Shown: in pieces, positions 1 to 5,179 of the stretch | How the letters are laid out: each line of letters begins with the position of its first letter | Numbering within the stretch: the first letter of the stretch is position 1 | Position numbers and translations under genes: made by a program | Notes under the pieces: model-generated | Told to the model about the DNA's origin: nothing | Seen by the model: only the letters and a program-made list of their open reading frames with translations | Databases searched by the model: none | NCBI GenBank assembly: GCA_028706895.1 | Contig: JAQTVG010000006.1 | Location: 1-17,814, forward strand | Length of the DNA: 17,814 bases | Direction of reading: 5' to 3' | Origin: Candidatus Omnitrophota bacterium | GTDB lineage: Bacteria; Omnitrophota; Gorgyraeia; Gygaellales; Profunditerraquicolaceae

Positions 1-102
1 GACGGCAGATACTTTGAGGTAGACTACGCAGGCCTCAAAGACCTCATCAACGGCCTCATGACCTTCGTCGCCGGCAAAGAGCGTATGAGCAAGGCCGCAT
101 AA
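1..102 (+). CDS. 3' end of an unidentified gene (partial)
   Basis: Frame 1 is open from the first base to a TAA at 100-102 and encodes the last 33 residues of a protein (it starts DGRYFEVDYAGLK and ends KERMSKAA). The codons are GC-rich (GGC, GCC, CTC), unlike the AT-rich glycan genes further right, which supports real coding sequence of the host type. The tail holds no motif I recognise, so no function is given. It is followed after 7 bases by the octamer repeat array at 110-197. Confidence 0.6.
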   Translation, partial: DGRYFEVDYAGLKDLINGLMTFVAGKERMSKAA

Positions 103-109
103 GATTTGT

Positions 110-197
110 GTTAGCCGGTAAGCGGGTTAGCGAGTAAGCGGGTAAGCGGGTTAACCGATGAATGGATCAACGAGTTATCGAGTAAGCGAGTGAATGA
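110..197. repeat. Tandem array of 11 degenerate 8-bp units (GTTAGCGG-like)
   Basis: The stretch divides exactly into eleven octamers: gttagccg, gtaagcgg, gttagcga, gtaagcgg, gtaagcgg, gttaaccg, atgaatgg, atcaacga, gttatcga, gtaagcga, gtgaatga. The first six are close to GTWAGCGG and later units drift while the 8-bp register holds. The same octamer in reverse complement (CCGCTAAC) makes up the repeat on the other side of the neighbouring S23 gene (593-660), so that gene sits between inverted octamer arrays. Confidence 0.75.
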
Positions 198-226
198 ACG
201 TAGAAGGGAGATGCTTTGGGGGAAAG

Positions 227-601
227 ATGCTTATAAAGAGATTCGAAGATTTGGAGATCTGGAAGGAAGCACGAAAGCTTGTTAATTCGGTTTACGATTT
301 AACAAGTAAAGGAGCCTTTAATAAAGACTTCGGGTTACGAGGGCAGATTCAGGAAGCCGCGGTATCCTGCATGTCTAACATAGCCGAAGGTTTTGACAGC
401 GATACCAAGCAGCAATTTATCCAAATGCTTTCCTATACAAGACGTTCCGCTTCAGAAGTTCAGTCAGTACTATACGTATCCTTAGACAGGTGCTATATAA
501 CCGAATCCGAATTTACTAAATGCTACGATCAGGCACAACTTGTCAGAAAGCTCACTAACGGTTTCATAAGGTACTTGCGCTCCAAACAACCCACCCGCTA
601 A
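227..601 (+). CDS. Four-helix bundle protein, S23/IVP (23S rRNA intervening sequence) family
   Basis: A 124-residue protein of the usual S23/IVP size. Family hallmarks are visible: an N-terminal RFEDLEIWKEAR segment (5-16), SNIAEGF (50-56) and RSASEVQS (73-80). The whole length reads as amphipathic helices with no signal peptide. Members form a pentameric four-helix bundle; some are encoded inside 23S rRNA inserts and the DGR accessory protein Avd belongs to the fold, but the role of free-standing copies is unclear. I prefer the ATG at 227, with a GGGGG(A) ribosome site at 218-223, over the ATG at 194. The latter lies in the octamer repeat and would add an unconserved 11-residue leader. No reverse transcriptase or variable repeat is nearby, so a DGR role is not supported. 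Octamer repeats flank it on both sides in opposite orientation. Confidence 0.85.
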   Translation: MLIKRFEDLEIWKEARKLVNSVYDLTSKGAFNKDFGLRGQIQEAAVSCMSNIAEGFDSDTKQQFIQMLSYTRRSASEVQSVLYVSLDRCYITESEFTKCYDQAQLVRKLTNGFIRYLRSKQPTR

Positions 602-660
602 CTGGCATACCCGCTAACTTGTTAACCAACACACACTAACGACTATTCCCTAATCCCTGC
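593..660. repeat. Intergenic octamer repeat, copy R2 (downstream of the S23 gene)
   Basis: The sequence reads in 8-bp steps (ccgctaac, tggcatac, ccgctaac, ttgttaac, caacacac, actaacga, ctattccc, taatccct) and overlaps the last codons of the S23 gene. It closely matches copy R4 (2881-2962). It contains the 24-base core at 636-659 (starts CTAACGACTATTCCC), which is identical to the core in R3 (2093-2116). Confidence 0.75.
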
Positions 661-685
661 TTCTTTGCCTTAAGGTAGAAAATGT

Positions 686-713
686 TTGATATCTTTTTCT
701 ACTATGGTATAAT
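686..713 (+). promoter_or_regulatory. Sigma70-type promoter of the first DUF4143 ATPase
   Basis: TTGATA (686-691), a 16-bp spacer, then TATAAT (708-713) preceded by TGG, which makes an extended -10. Transcription would start near 720 and give a leader of about 22 nt with a GAGGG ribosome site at 732-736. It lies just after the repeat core, so this unit has its own promoter. Confidence 0.7.
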
Positions 714-741
714 TTGTAAGAGCTAAGGAAAGAGGGTTTTT

Positions 742-1920
742 ATGATAAAAAGATACCTAGAAAAGCGTATATCGGAAGATCTCAAGGATAAAATGGTGTT
801 TGTTTCCGGTCCTCGTCAGGTTGGAAAAACAACACTTGCCAGGCAGATAGGAGAACGCTTCTTTGCAGACAGCTATGCATATTTAAACTGGGACAGCCGT
901 GAAGATAGGAAGGCCATCATTGGCAGCACTTTTAGGGCAGATAAAAAACTCATCATTTTCGACGAAATTCATAAGTATAAAGGGTGGAAAGGATATCTAA
1001 AAGGAGAGTACGATAAGTACAAGGAGAGATTCAATATCATTGTGACCGGAAGCGCGCGGCTGGATATATTCAGGAAGGGCGGAGACTCTTTGCAGGGCAG
1101 GTATCATTCCTACAAACTTCATCCCATTTCGCTGAAAGAACTGTTAGGCGGGGAGGCGATGTTGGAACCTTTTAAAGAACTCGTTTTTTCAGAGAGCGAT
1201 ATGAAACGCAAAGACTTATTCAATATTTTATGCAGATTCGGAGGGTTCCCGGAAATGGTCGTTAAGCAAAGCGAAAAAGCTTTGCGGCGCTGGCACAATG
1301 AAAGAGTAGAAAGATTGGTAAAAGAGGATATAAGGGATATCGAAAACCTGAGGGATCTCTCGGCATTGCAGATCTTAGTCGAGCTTTTGCCCGGCAAGGT
1401 TGGTTCGCTTTTTTCGCTGAATTCATTGCGGGAAGACCTTAACGTTACGCACAAGACAGTGTCTTTATGGGTGGATATCCTGGAAAAGTTTTATTATCAT
1501 TTCAGGATATATCCATATCAAAGCAATATAGTGAAGTCGCTGAGAAAAGAACCAAAGATGTATCTGTGGGATTGGTCTGAGGTTAAGGACGAGAGTGTTT
1601 CTATGGAAAATATGGTGGCATCTCATCTTCTGAAGTTCTGCGATTTTCTTTTCGATGCCGAAGGCCATAAAGCAAGATTATATTACCTTAGAGACAAAGA
1701 ACAAAGAGAAGTGGATTTTTTAGTTGCCGTCGGCGGTAAACCATGGTTTTGTGTAGAAGTGAAAAACGTTTTTAAGGACGTTCCAAAATCCTTGAAATAT
1801 TTTGGAGCTAAACTTAAAATCCCCTTCATTTATGAGGTAGTGAAAGAAGAAAACGTAGATCTTTTAAAAAATGGCGTTCGCATTATCAGTGCAAGCAAGT
1901 TTCTAAGCGCCCTTGTGTGA
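742..1920 (+). CDS. AAA-type ATP-binding protein with C-terminal DUF4143 nuclease-like domain
   Basis: A 392-residue protein of the AAA_14/DUF4143 family. The N-terminal ATPase shows Walker A GPRQVGKTT (23-31), Walker B IIFDEIHK (71-78), a sensor-like TGSARLD (102-108) and the family block GGDSLQGRY (113-121). A middle helical/HTH-like stretch (about 205-250) leads to a C-terminal PD-(D/E)xK-like fold with REVDFLV (322-328) and VEVK (338-341), so E323, D325, E339 and K341 look intact. There is no membrane segment, so it should be cytosolic. These proteins are very widespread in bacteria and archaea, often in many copies, and their function is not settled; they travel in accessory and mobile regions. 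A GAGGG ribosome site sits 5 bases before the ATG. A paralogue of the same layout lies at 15571-16791. Confidence 0.85.
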   Translation: MIKRYLEKRISEDLKDKMVFVSGPRQVGKTTLARQIGERFFADSYAYLNWDSREDRKAIIGSTFRADKKLIIFDEIHKYKGWKGYLKGEYDKYKERFNIIVTGSARLDIFRKGGDSLQGRYHSYKLHPISLKELLGGEAMLEPFKELVFSESDMKRKDLFNILCRFGGFPEMVVKQSEKALRRWHNERVERLVKEDIRDIENLRDLSALQILVELLPGKVGSLFSLNSLREDLNVTHKTVSLWVDILEKFYYHFRIYPYQSNIVKSLRKEPKMYLWDWSEVKDESVSMENMVASHLLKFCDFLFDAEGHKARLYYLRDKEQREVDFLVAVGGKPWFCVEVKNVFKDVPKSLKYFGAKLKIPFIYEVVKEENVDLLKNGVRIISASKFLSALV

Positions 1921-1967
1921 AGCTGCTTTCTCTTCAGCCGTTTCAGCCGAAGCCGATTCCTACCAGC

Positions 1968-2120
1968 CCTCCGAAGCCAGCTGCACAGGCCTACCCGATA
2001 TGGGCAAAGGAGGAACTCGTTCACCGGCTAACTTCAGGACAATGGGCAGCCACAGGGGGCCGCTCCTACTAACAACTAATCCCCTCTAATCCCTAACGAC
2101 TATTCCCTAATCCCTGTTCC
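1968..2120. repeat. Intergenic repeat R3: CCTCC...GGAGG hairpin plus octamer-type tail
   Basis: This module fills most of the 268-base gap between the ATPase stop and the next start. Its left half pairs CCTCC (1968-1972) with GGAGG (2009-2013), with a CAGCTG palindrome (1978-1983) and a CCC-GATAT-GGG hairpin between. It continues into a tail ending in the 24-base core at 2093-2116, identical to the core in R2. R4 has the same order of parts (hairpin, 'aggaaC.CG.TCACCGGC', tail, core). No T-tract follows the hairpin, so it is not a classical terminator. Confidence 0.6.
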
Positions 2121-2133
2121 TCCAAATCCATCC

Positions 2134-2161
2134 TTGTCATTAATATAACGTGTGATATACT
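2134..2161 (+). promoter_or_regulatory. Sigma70-type promoter of the small-protein/nucleotidyltransferase pair
   Basis: TTGTCA (2134-2139), a 16-bp spacer, then TATACT (2156-2161) preceded by TGA (2153-2155), an extended -10. Transcription would start near 2168, just before the GAGGAG ribosome site at 2173-2178. It begins 18 bases after the end of the R3 core, much as the promoter at 686 follows R2. Confidence 0.65.
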
Positions 2162-2188
2162 TTATATACATTGAGGAGAATACCCAAA

Positions 2189-2374
2189 ATGAAACATATC
2201 CTGAAGCTGAATGGCCATAATGAGAAAAAAGAGATAGATTTTGAACTGAAGTACCTTAGGTCATTGTCGGTGAAGCAGCGTTTTATACTGATGGTTAAGA
2301 AAACCGGAGAGATCGTAGCCCTCTTGGAAAAGCATGGACACAGAAGGCCTTTTGAGGTCATTAAAAGAGCATAA
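2189..2374 (+). CDS. Small protein encoded upstream of and overlapping a nucleotidyltransferase
   Basis: A 61-residue highly charged protein. It has an acidic/basic helical segment (KEIDFELKYLRSLSVKQRF, 14-32) and ends in RRPFEVIKR. From memory, short proteins of this type recur directly upstream of DUF6036-like nucleotidyltransferases and share the 'EIDFELEYL' and 'RKPFEVIKR' blocks; I cannot verify this here. The start is the ATG at 2189 because a GAGGAG ribosome site lies 10 bases upstream; the in-frame TTG at 2171 overlaps that site and is rejected. The gene overlaps the next one by 41 bases in a different frame, so the two are probably translationally coupled. It may be an antitoxin-like or regulatory partner, which is inferred from position only. 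Confidence 0.65.
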   Translation: MKHILKLNGHNEKKEIDFELKYLRSLSVKQRFILMVKKTGEIVALLEKHGHRRPFEVIKRA

Positions 2375-2777
2375 AGTTGATTTCGTAATAATCGGCGCGA
2401 CCGCTTTTCCGGTTCACGGATATGCCCGTGCAACATTAGACATCGATATCTTTATCAGACCGACCGAGGATAATGCCGAAAGGACATTGCGCGCGCTGAA
2501 AGAATTTGGTTACGATGTGACGGACATCAGCAAGGAAGACCTGCTTAAGAAGAAACTGCTGATAAGACAATATGCGGTGGAGACGGATATACACCCCTTT
2601 GTTAAAGGTATAGACTTCGATGAAGTTTGGAAAAATAAAGTCAGGGCTAAATTCAAGGAAACTTTCGCCTATTTTGCTTCTTTAAGCGATCTCATAAAGA
2701 TGAAAAACGCGGCCCATCGGCCAAAAGATCTCGAAGACCTTAAGTACCTCAAGCACTTACGCAGGACGCACAAATAG
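2334..2777 (+). CDS. Minimal nucleotidyltransferase (DUF6036/AbiEii-like)
   Basis: A 147-residue protein with a nucleotidyltransferase core: GATAFPVHGYARATLDIDIF (21-40) contains the fold's G-x-x-A turn and the metal-binding pair D36 and D38. The third acidic residue is probably D85 in VETDIHPF. It ends with a helical region (SLSDLIKMKNAAHRPKDLEDLKYLKHL) typical of this family, where the RPKDxxDL block is conserved. Such enzymes transfer nucleotides to protein or tRNA targets and some are toxins (AbiEii, MNT-HEPN type). Here the partner is the 61-residue protein whose gene overlaps its start, not a HEPN protein. Toxin activity is therefore possible but not shown. A weak GGAAA site lies before the ATG. 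Confidence 0.75.
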   Translation: MDTEGLLRSLKEHKVDFVIIGATAFPVHGYARATLDIDIFIRPTEDNAERTLRALKEFGYDVTDISKEDLLKKKLLIRQYAVETDIHPFVKGIDFDEVWKNKVRAKFKETFAYFASLSDLIKMKNAAHRPKDLEDLKYLKHLRRTHK

Positions 2778-2832
2778 TACAGCCATTTCCTACTTGTCCC
2801 TGTCTGCCCTGCAAACCCGCTCTATGTATCAA

Positions 2833-2962
2833 TCCTCCGCAGCTTGCTCCACAGATCTGTCACATGTAGGCAAGGGAGGAACCCGCTCACCGGCATACCC
2901 GCTAACTCGTTAACCAACACACACTAACGCCTAATCCCTAACGACTATTCCCTAACAACTGC
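2833..2962. repeat. Intergenic repeat R4: structured hairpin plus octamer tail
   Basis: The left half is a long imperfect hairpin. TCCTCC (2833-2838) pairs with GGAGGA (2875-2880), CTTGC (2843-2847) pairs with GCAAG (2870-2874), and the loop carries the palindrome ACAGATCTGT (2851-2860). The right half (2881-2962) repeats R2 in 8-bp steps, including CCGCTAAC and GTTAACCAACACACACTAAC, and ends in a variant of the 24-base core (2938-2961). With R2 and R3 this makes one such repeat after each accessory gene or pair. Confidence 0.65.
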
Positions 2963-3013
2963 CTTTAATTTTTCCTCAAAATTCCCACCCTAACTGTCGA
3001 TATTCTAAAGAGG
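2963..3013. other. Short spacer between R4 and the IS relic
   Basis: About 50 bases with no reading frame, promoter or repeat that I can support. Composition shifts here from the moderate-GC accessory region to the AT-rich glycan region. It marks the left border of the IS-associated segment. Confidence 0.3.
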
Positions 3014-3124
3014 GAAACTCATAGCTTTATAGTTTGAACAGTTGCGTTGCTCTATAGGACATGGCTTCTTTTTCTCTACCGAAGTCCTATTCCAATGGAG
3101 TACCTTATTTGTTAATGGGGAGCA
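3014..3124 (-). pseudogene. Decayed right end of an IS3-family element, with 5' remnant of orfA
   Basis: This stretch aligns over about 110 bases to the right end of the two intact IS copies (compare 4990-5108 and 12071-12188). The terminal 17 bases (TTTGTTAATGGGGAGCA) match copy B exactly, and inside them lie ggcttctttttctctacc and gtcctattc against ggctcctttctctttacc and gccctattc in the IS. On the minus strand, the residues IEQRNCSNYKAM align with the OrfA start MERRKWSSNQKL. The ATG is lost and a stop follows soon after. It is therefore an old, related insertion of which only the right end survives. Its GGGGAG end now lies where a ribosome site for the next gene would be. Confidence 0.65.
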
Positions 3125-3134
3125 GTATACTTTT

Positions 3135-3932
3135 ATGTGCATAAGCCTGAAGAAACATTTTGCCACTGCAAAAAGGCCGCTTGAATGGTGCATTTCCCAG
3201 TATCCCATTAGGGAAAAGCATGTAATGTCATTGATGCAGGATATTACCCATAAAGTCAGTCTAAATTCAGATTCCAAAATTCTTGAAATTGGCGCCGCAC
3301 AAGGATTGTTTCTAATTGCTCTCAAACAATTAGGTTTTCGAAATTGCGTGGGGCTTGAGCCGTCTGAGGATGCCTTGAATAACGTTAGTAGAATTTCAAA
3401 AGAGTTTAATATATCTTTAGATATTAGGAAAGGTTTTGCTGAAAGTATTCCTTTCGAGAGTAACACTTTTGATCTAATGATTGCTGATTCAGTAATGGAA
3501 CATGTTAAAGATCCAAAGGTAGTTCTTAATGAAGTATTCAGGGCCTTAAAAAAGGGGGGGGCATTTTATTTCTCAAGTACATCTTGTCTGTGTCCTTACC
3601 AGTCTGAAGTAGGATTATTCCCATTTTTCAGTTGGTATCCCAATATAGTAAAAATGAGGGTTATCAAATGGTGTATGAAAAAGGCGCCGAGTCTTATTGG
3701 CTATACGGATACACCAGCAATTAATTGGTTTACACCTTGGAAAGTTAAAAGGCTATCAGAAAACGCAGGATTCCATAGTATATATGATCGCTGGAATTTA
3801 GTCGACGAAAACAGGTTTAGCCCGATAAAAAGAACGATAATCCGTGTAATTAGAAGAAACGCATATCTTAAATTCTGCGCAGATTTAGTCAAATCCGGCT
3901 CTGCTTATCTTTTGATTAAGGAAAAGAGTTAG
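3135..3932 (+). CDS. Class I SAM-dependent methyltransferase (Methyltransf_11 type) in glycan cluster
   Basis: A 265-residue Rossmann-fold methyltransferase. Motif I ILEIGAAQGLFL (49-60) binds SAM, an acidic post-strand-2 residue lies in GLEPSED (73-79), the strand-4 segment is FDLMIADSVMEH (112-123), and LKKGGAFYFSS (138-148) is the usual post-motif. There are no membrane helices. The frame stays open upstream to a TTG at 3042, but those 31 codons are the decayed IS end. I therefore choose the ATG at 3135, which has GGGGAG at 3117-3122 as a somewhat distant ribosome site, donated by the IS end. It lies at the left edge of the AT-rich glycan cluster and probably methylates a sugar, a lipid carrier or a precursor; the substrate cannot be read from the sequence. 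IS copy A begins 26 bases after the stop. Confidence 0.85.
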   Translation: MCISLKKHFATAKRPLEWCISQYPIREKHVMSLMQDITHKVSLNSDSKILEIGAAQGLFLIALKQLGFRNCVGLEPSEDALNNVSRISKEFNISLDIRKGFAESIPFESNTFDLMIADSVMEHVKDPKVVLNEVFRALKKGGAFYFSSTSCLCPYQSEVGLFPFFSWYPNIVKMRVIKWCMKKAPSLIGYTDTPAINWFTPWKVKRLSENAGFHSIYDRWNLVDENRFSPIKRTIIRVIRRNAYLKFCADLVKSGSAYLLIKEKS

Positions 3933-3961
3933 TTATCATGGGGTGGGCACGGTGTAATGCT

Positions 3962-3983
3962 CCCCTTTAAGCAAGGGGTTTTT
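3962..3983 (+). terminator. Rho-independent terminator inside the left end of IS copy A
   Basis: CCCCTT (3962-3967), loop TAAGC, AAGGGG (3973-3978), then five T (3979-3983). On the plus strand this is a canonical intrinsic terminator that would stop transcription leaving the methyltransferase before it enters the IS antisense. It overlaps the orfB stop codon (3982-3984 on the complement). Confidence 0.6.
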
Positions 3984-4764
3984 AAGTTAGAACCAGCTCT
4001 TTGATTTTGTTGTTAAAATTGTCGTAATATTGTTTTGGCGCCATGTTGTTTAAGGTCTGATGCGGATAATCGGTGTTATACGCTTCGATCCATTTGTGTA
4101 GTGCTATCTCAAAGTCGAAAGGATTATCCCAGTCATACGGCCAGACAAGGTCTTCTTTGATTGTGCGCATGACGCGCTCTGTATCAGAGTTGCCCTTGGG
4201 GTTAGACCAGGTGGTAAATATCTGCTTTATGCCCAAAAGCGAGCAGTTCATCATAAATCTTTGGCTTGTAGGCTGGCAGCCGTTATCTGAGATTAGGAAT
4301 AACCGCTCTTTTACAGTATCTTTAATACCATTGGGGAAACGGGTGTTTACAGCATCACCTAAGGCACTTAACCAATCCTCAGTCTTTGACTGTAAACCAA
4401 GAGAATAGCCAACAATCTCTTTTGTATACCAGTCAAGGACGATGGTTAAATAAAGCCAGCCCCATGTGCTCATTCGTATCTTTGTCATATCGATGCCCCA
4501 GAAGTGATTGGGGTATTCAGCATGGGGTTTAGGTCTAATAGGGCCGCGTCTGGCTTTAAGCCGGATATCTTTTGTGACAATAAGGTTTTGCTCTTTCATA
4601 AGCCGGTATACACGCTTCTTATTGACAGCTACGCCTTGCCTGTACTTAAGATATGACCAGATTCTACGATATCCCCAGAGGGGGTGGTCAGTCTTAATAT
4701 CTTTAATCTGGGTAAGAAGCGATTGGTTGCGCTCTATAACAGACCTTGATTTTGACCGTTTCAT
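3982..4764 (-). CDS. IS3-family transposase OrfB (DDE catalytic subunit), copy A
   Basis: A 260-residue catalytic half of an IS3-family transposase. The N-terminal HTH_21-like part (DHPLWGYRRIWSYLKYRQG, 26-44) precedes an rve integrase core. The catalytic triad is visible: D92 in FWGIDMTKI, D160 in FLISDNG, and E196 in GNSDTERVMRT. The D160-E196 interval is 35 residues, the canonical DD(35)E. The C-terminus has the usual IEAYNTDYPHQTLNNMAPKQYY block. It starts in an ATGA overlap with orfA (4 bases), so expression is by translational coupling or by frameshift fusion with OrfA. No damage is visible and the protein matches copy B exactly. Confidence 0.92.
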   Translation of the reverse strand: MKRSKSRSVIERNQSLLTQIKDIKTDHPLWGYRRIWSYLKYRQGVAVNKKRVYRLMKEQNLIVTKDIRLKARRGPIRPKPHAEYPNHFWGIDMTKIRMSTWGWLYLTIVLDWYTKEIVGYSLGLQSKTEDWLSALGDAVNTRFPNGIKDTVKERLFLISDNGCQPTSQRFMMNCSLLGIKQIFTTWSNPKGNSDTERVMRTIKEDLVWPYDWDNPFDFEIALHKWIEAYNTDYPHQTLNNMAPKQYYDNFNNKIKELVLT

Positions 4765-5036
4765 AGCTCGTATTCGTTTTTCTTTAACTCAACGGTTAAG
4801 TCCCCGATGATGCGTTTAAGTTTCTGGTTTTCTTGTTCTAAATGCTGCTCTTTCTTAGTTACATTCTTGACATCGAAGGCTTGATGGCCATGCTTAAGCA
4901 GCTGATCCCGCCACTGATAATACTGGGTCTGGGATACCTGATATTTGGCGCATAGCTTGCTTATCTCAATCTGGCCACTTAAGCCTTCTAACACGATTTG
5001 AAGCTTTTGATTACTTGACCATTTACGTCGTTCCAT
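4761..5036 (-). CDS. IS3-family transposase OrfA (HTH DNA-binding subunit), copy A
   Basis: A 91-residue protein of the HTH_Tnp_1 (IS3 OrfA) type. A helix-turn-helix spans roughly 8-45 (SNQKLQIVLEGLSGQIEISKLCAKYQVSQTQYYQWRDQL), followed by a leucine-zipper-like coiled coil (EQHLEQENQKLKRIIGDLTVEL, 67-88) that would mediate multimerisation. It binds the IS ends and, joined to or acting with OrfB, catalyses transposition. The AGGAG-like site AAAGGAGCC lies upstream on the minus strand near 5044-5052. It overlaps orfB by ATGA and is identical in protein to the orfA of copy B. Confidence 0.9.
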   Translation of the reverse strand: MERRKWSSNQKLQIVLEGLSGQIEISKLCAKYQVSQTQYYQWRDQLLKHGHQAFDVKNVTKKEQHLEQENQKLKRIIGDLTVELKKNEYEL

Positions 5037-5179
5037 AGAATACGGCTCCTTTCTCTTTACCAGAGCCCTATTCTAACTTAAAATATCTTATTTGTTAGTT
5101 AGGGAGCATATATACCAATTCTTTATCTAGTCACAAAAAAACAATGAACAGAGCATAAAGATCTCTCTCTGCGTAACAA

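Larger units (their letters stand above)
3958..5108 (-). mobile_element. IS3-family insertion sequence, copy A (intact orfA/orfB)
   Basis: About 1151 bp, reading leftward. The ends are imperfect inverted repeats: left TGCTCCCCTTTAAGC..., right (complement) TGCTCCC-TAACTAAC..., each followed by TTTTAAGTTAGAA further in. The body is the same as copy B (offset 7081) until TTTGTTA at 5091-5097. The last bases then differ: A reads gttagggagca and B reads atggggagca. The bordering bases (GTAA on the left, TATA on the right) give no clear target duplication. The element separates the first methyltransferase from the polymerase gene. Confidence 0.85.

Noticed and set aside
110..197. CRISPR array or telomere-like repeat
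   Set aside because: Units are 8 bp with no spacers, so it is not CRISPR. The CCCTAA-like words nearby do not form a regular telomeric repeat and the region is internal.
227..601. Diversity-generating retroelement accessory gene (avd)
   Set aside because: The S23 fold fits Avd, but there is no reverse transcriptase, template repeat or variable repeat in the window.
3042..3134. N-terminal extension of the first methyltransferase from a TTG start
   Set aside because: The 31 codons derive from the decayed IS end and have no ribosome site; the ATG at 3135 fits better.
3005..3466. 153-residue minus-strand reading frame
   Set aside because: It lies antisense to the methyltransferase. Only its last codons are homologous to OrfA, through the IS relic; the rest has no protein-like pattern.
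4073..4810. Plus-strand reading frames inside IS copy A, repeated at 11154-11891 in copy B
   Set aside because: They are antisense shadows of orfA/orfB, and their duplication only reflects the duplicated IS.
3954..5112. Target-site duplication around IS copy A, copy B or the whole composite
   Set aside because: The flanks are GTAA/TATA for A, GTAA/ATAT for B and GTAA/ATAT for the composite; none match as a 3-4 bp direct repeat.
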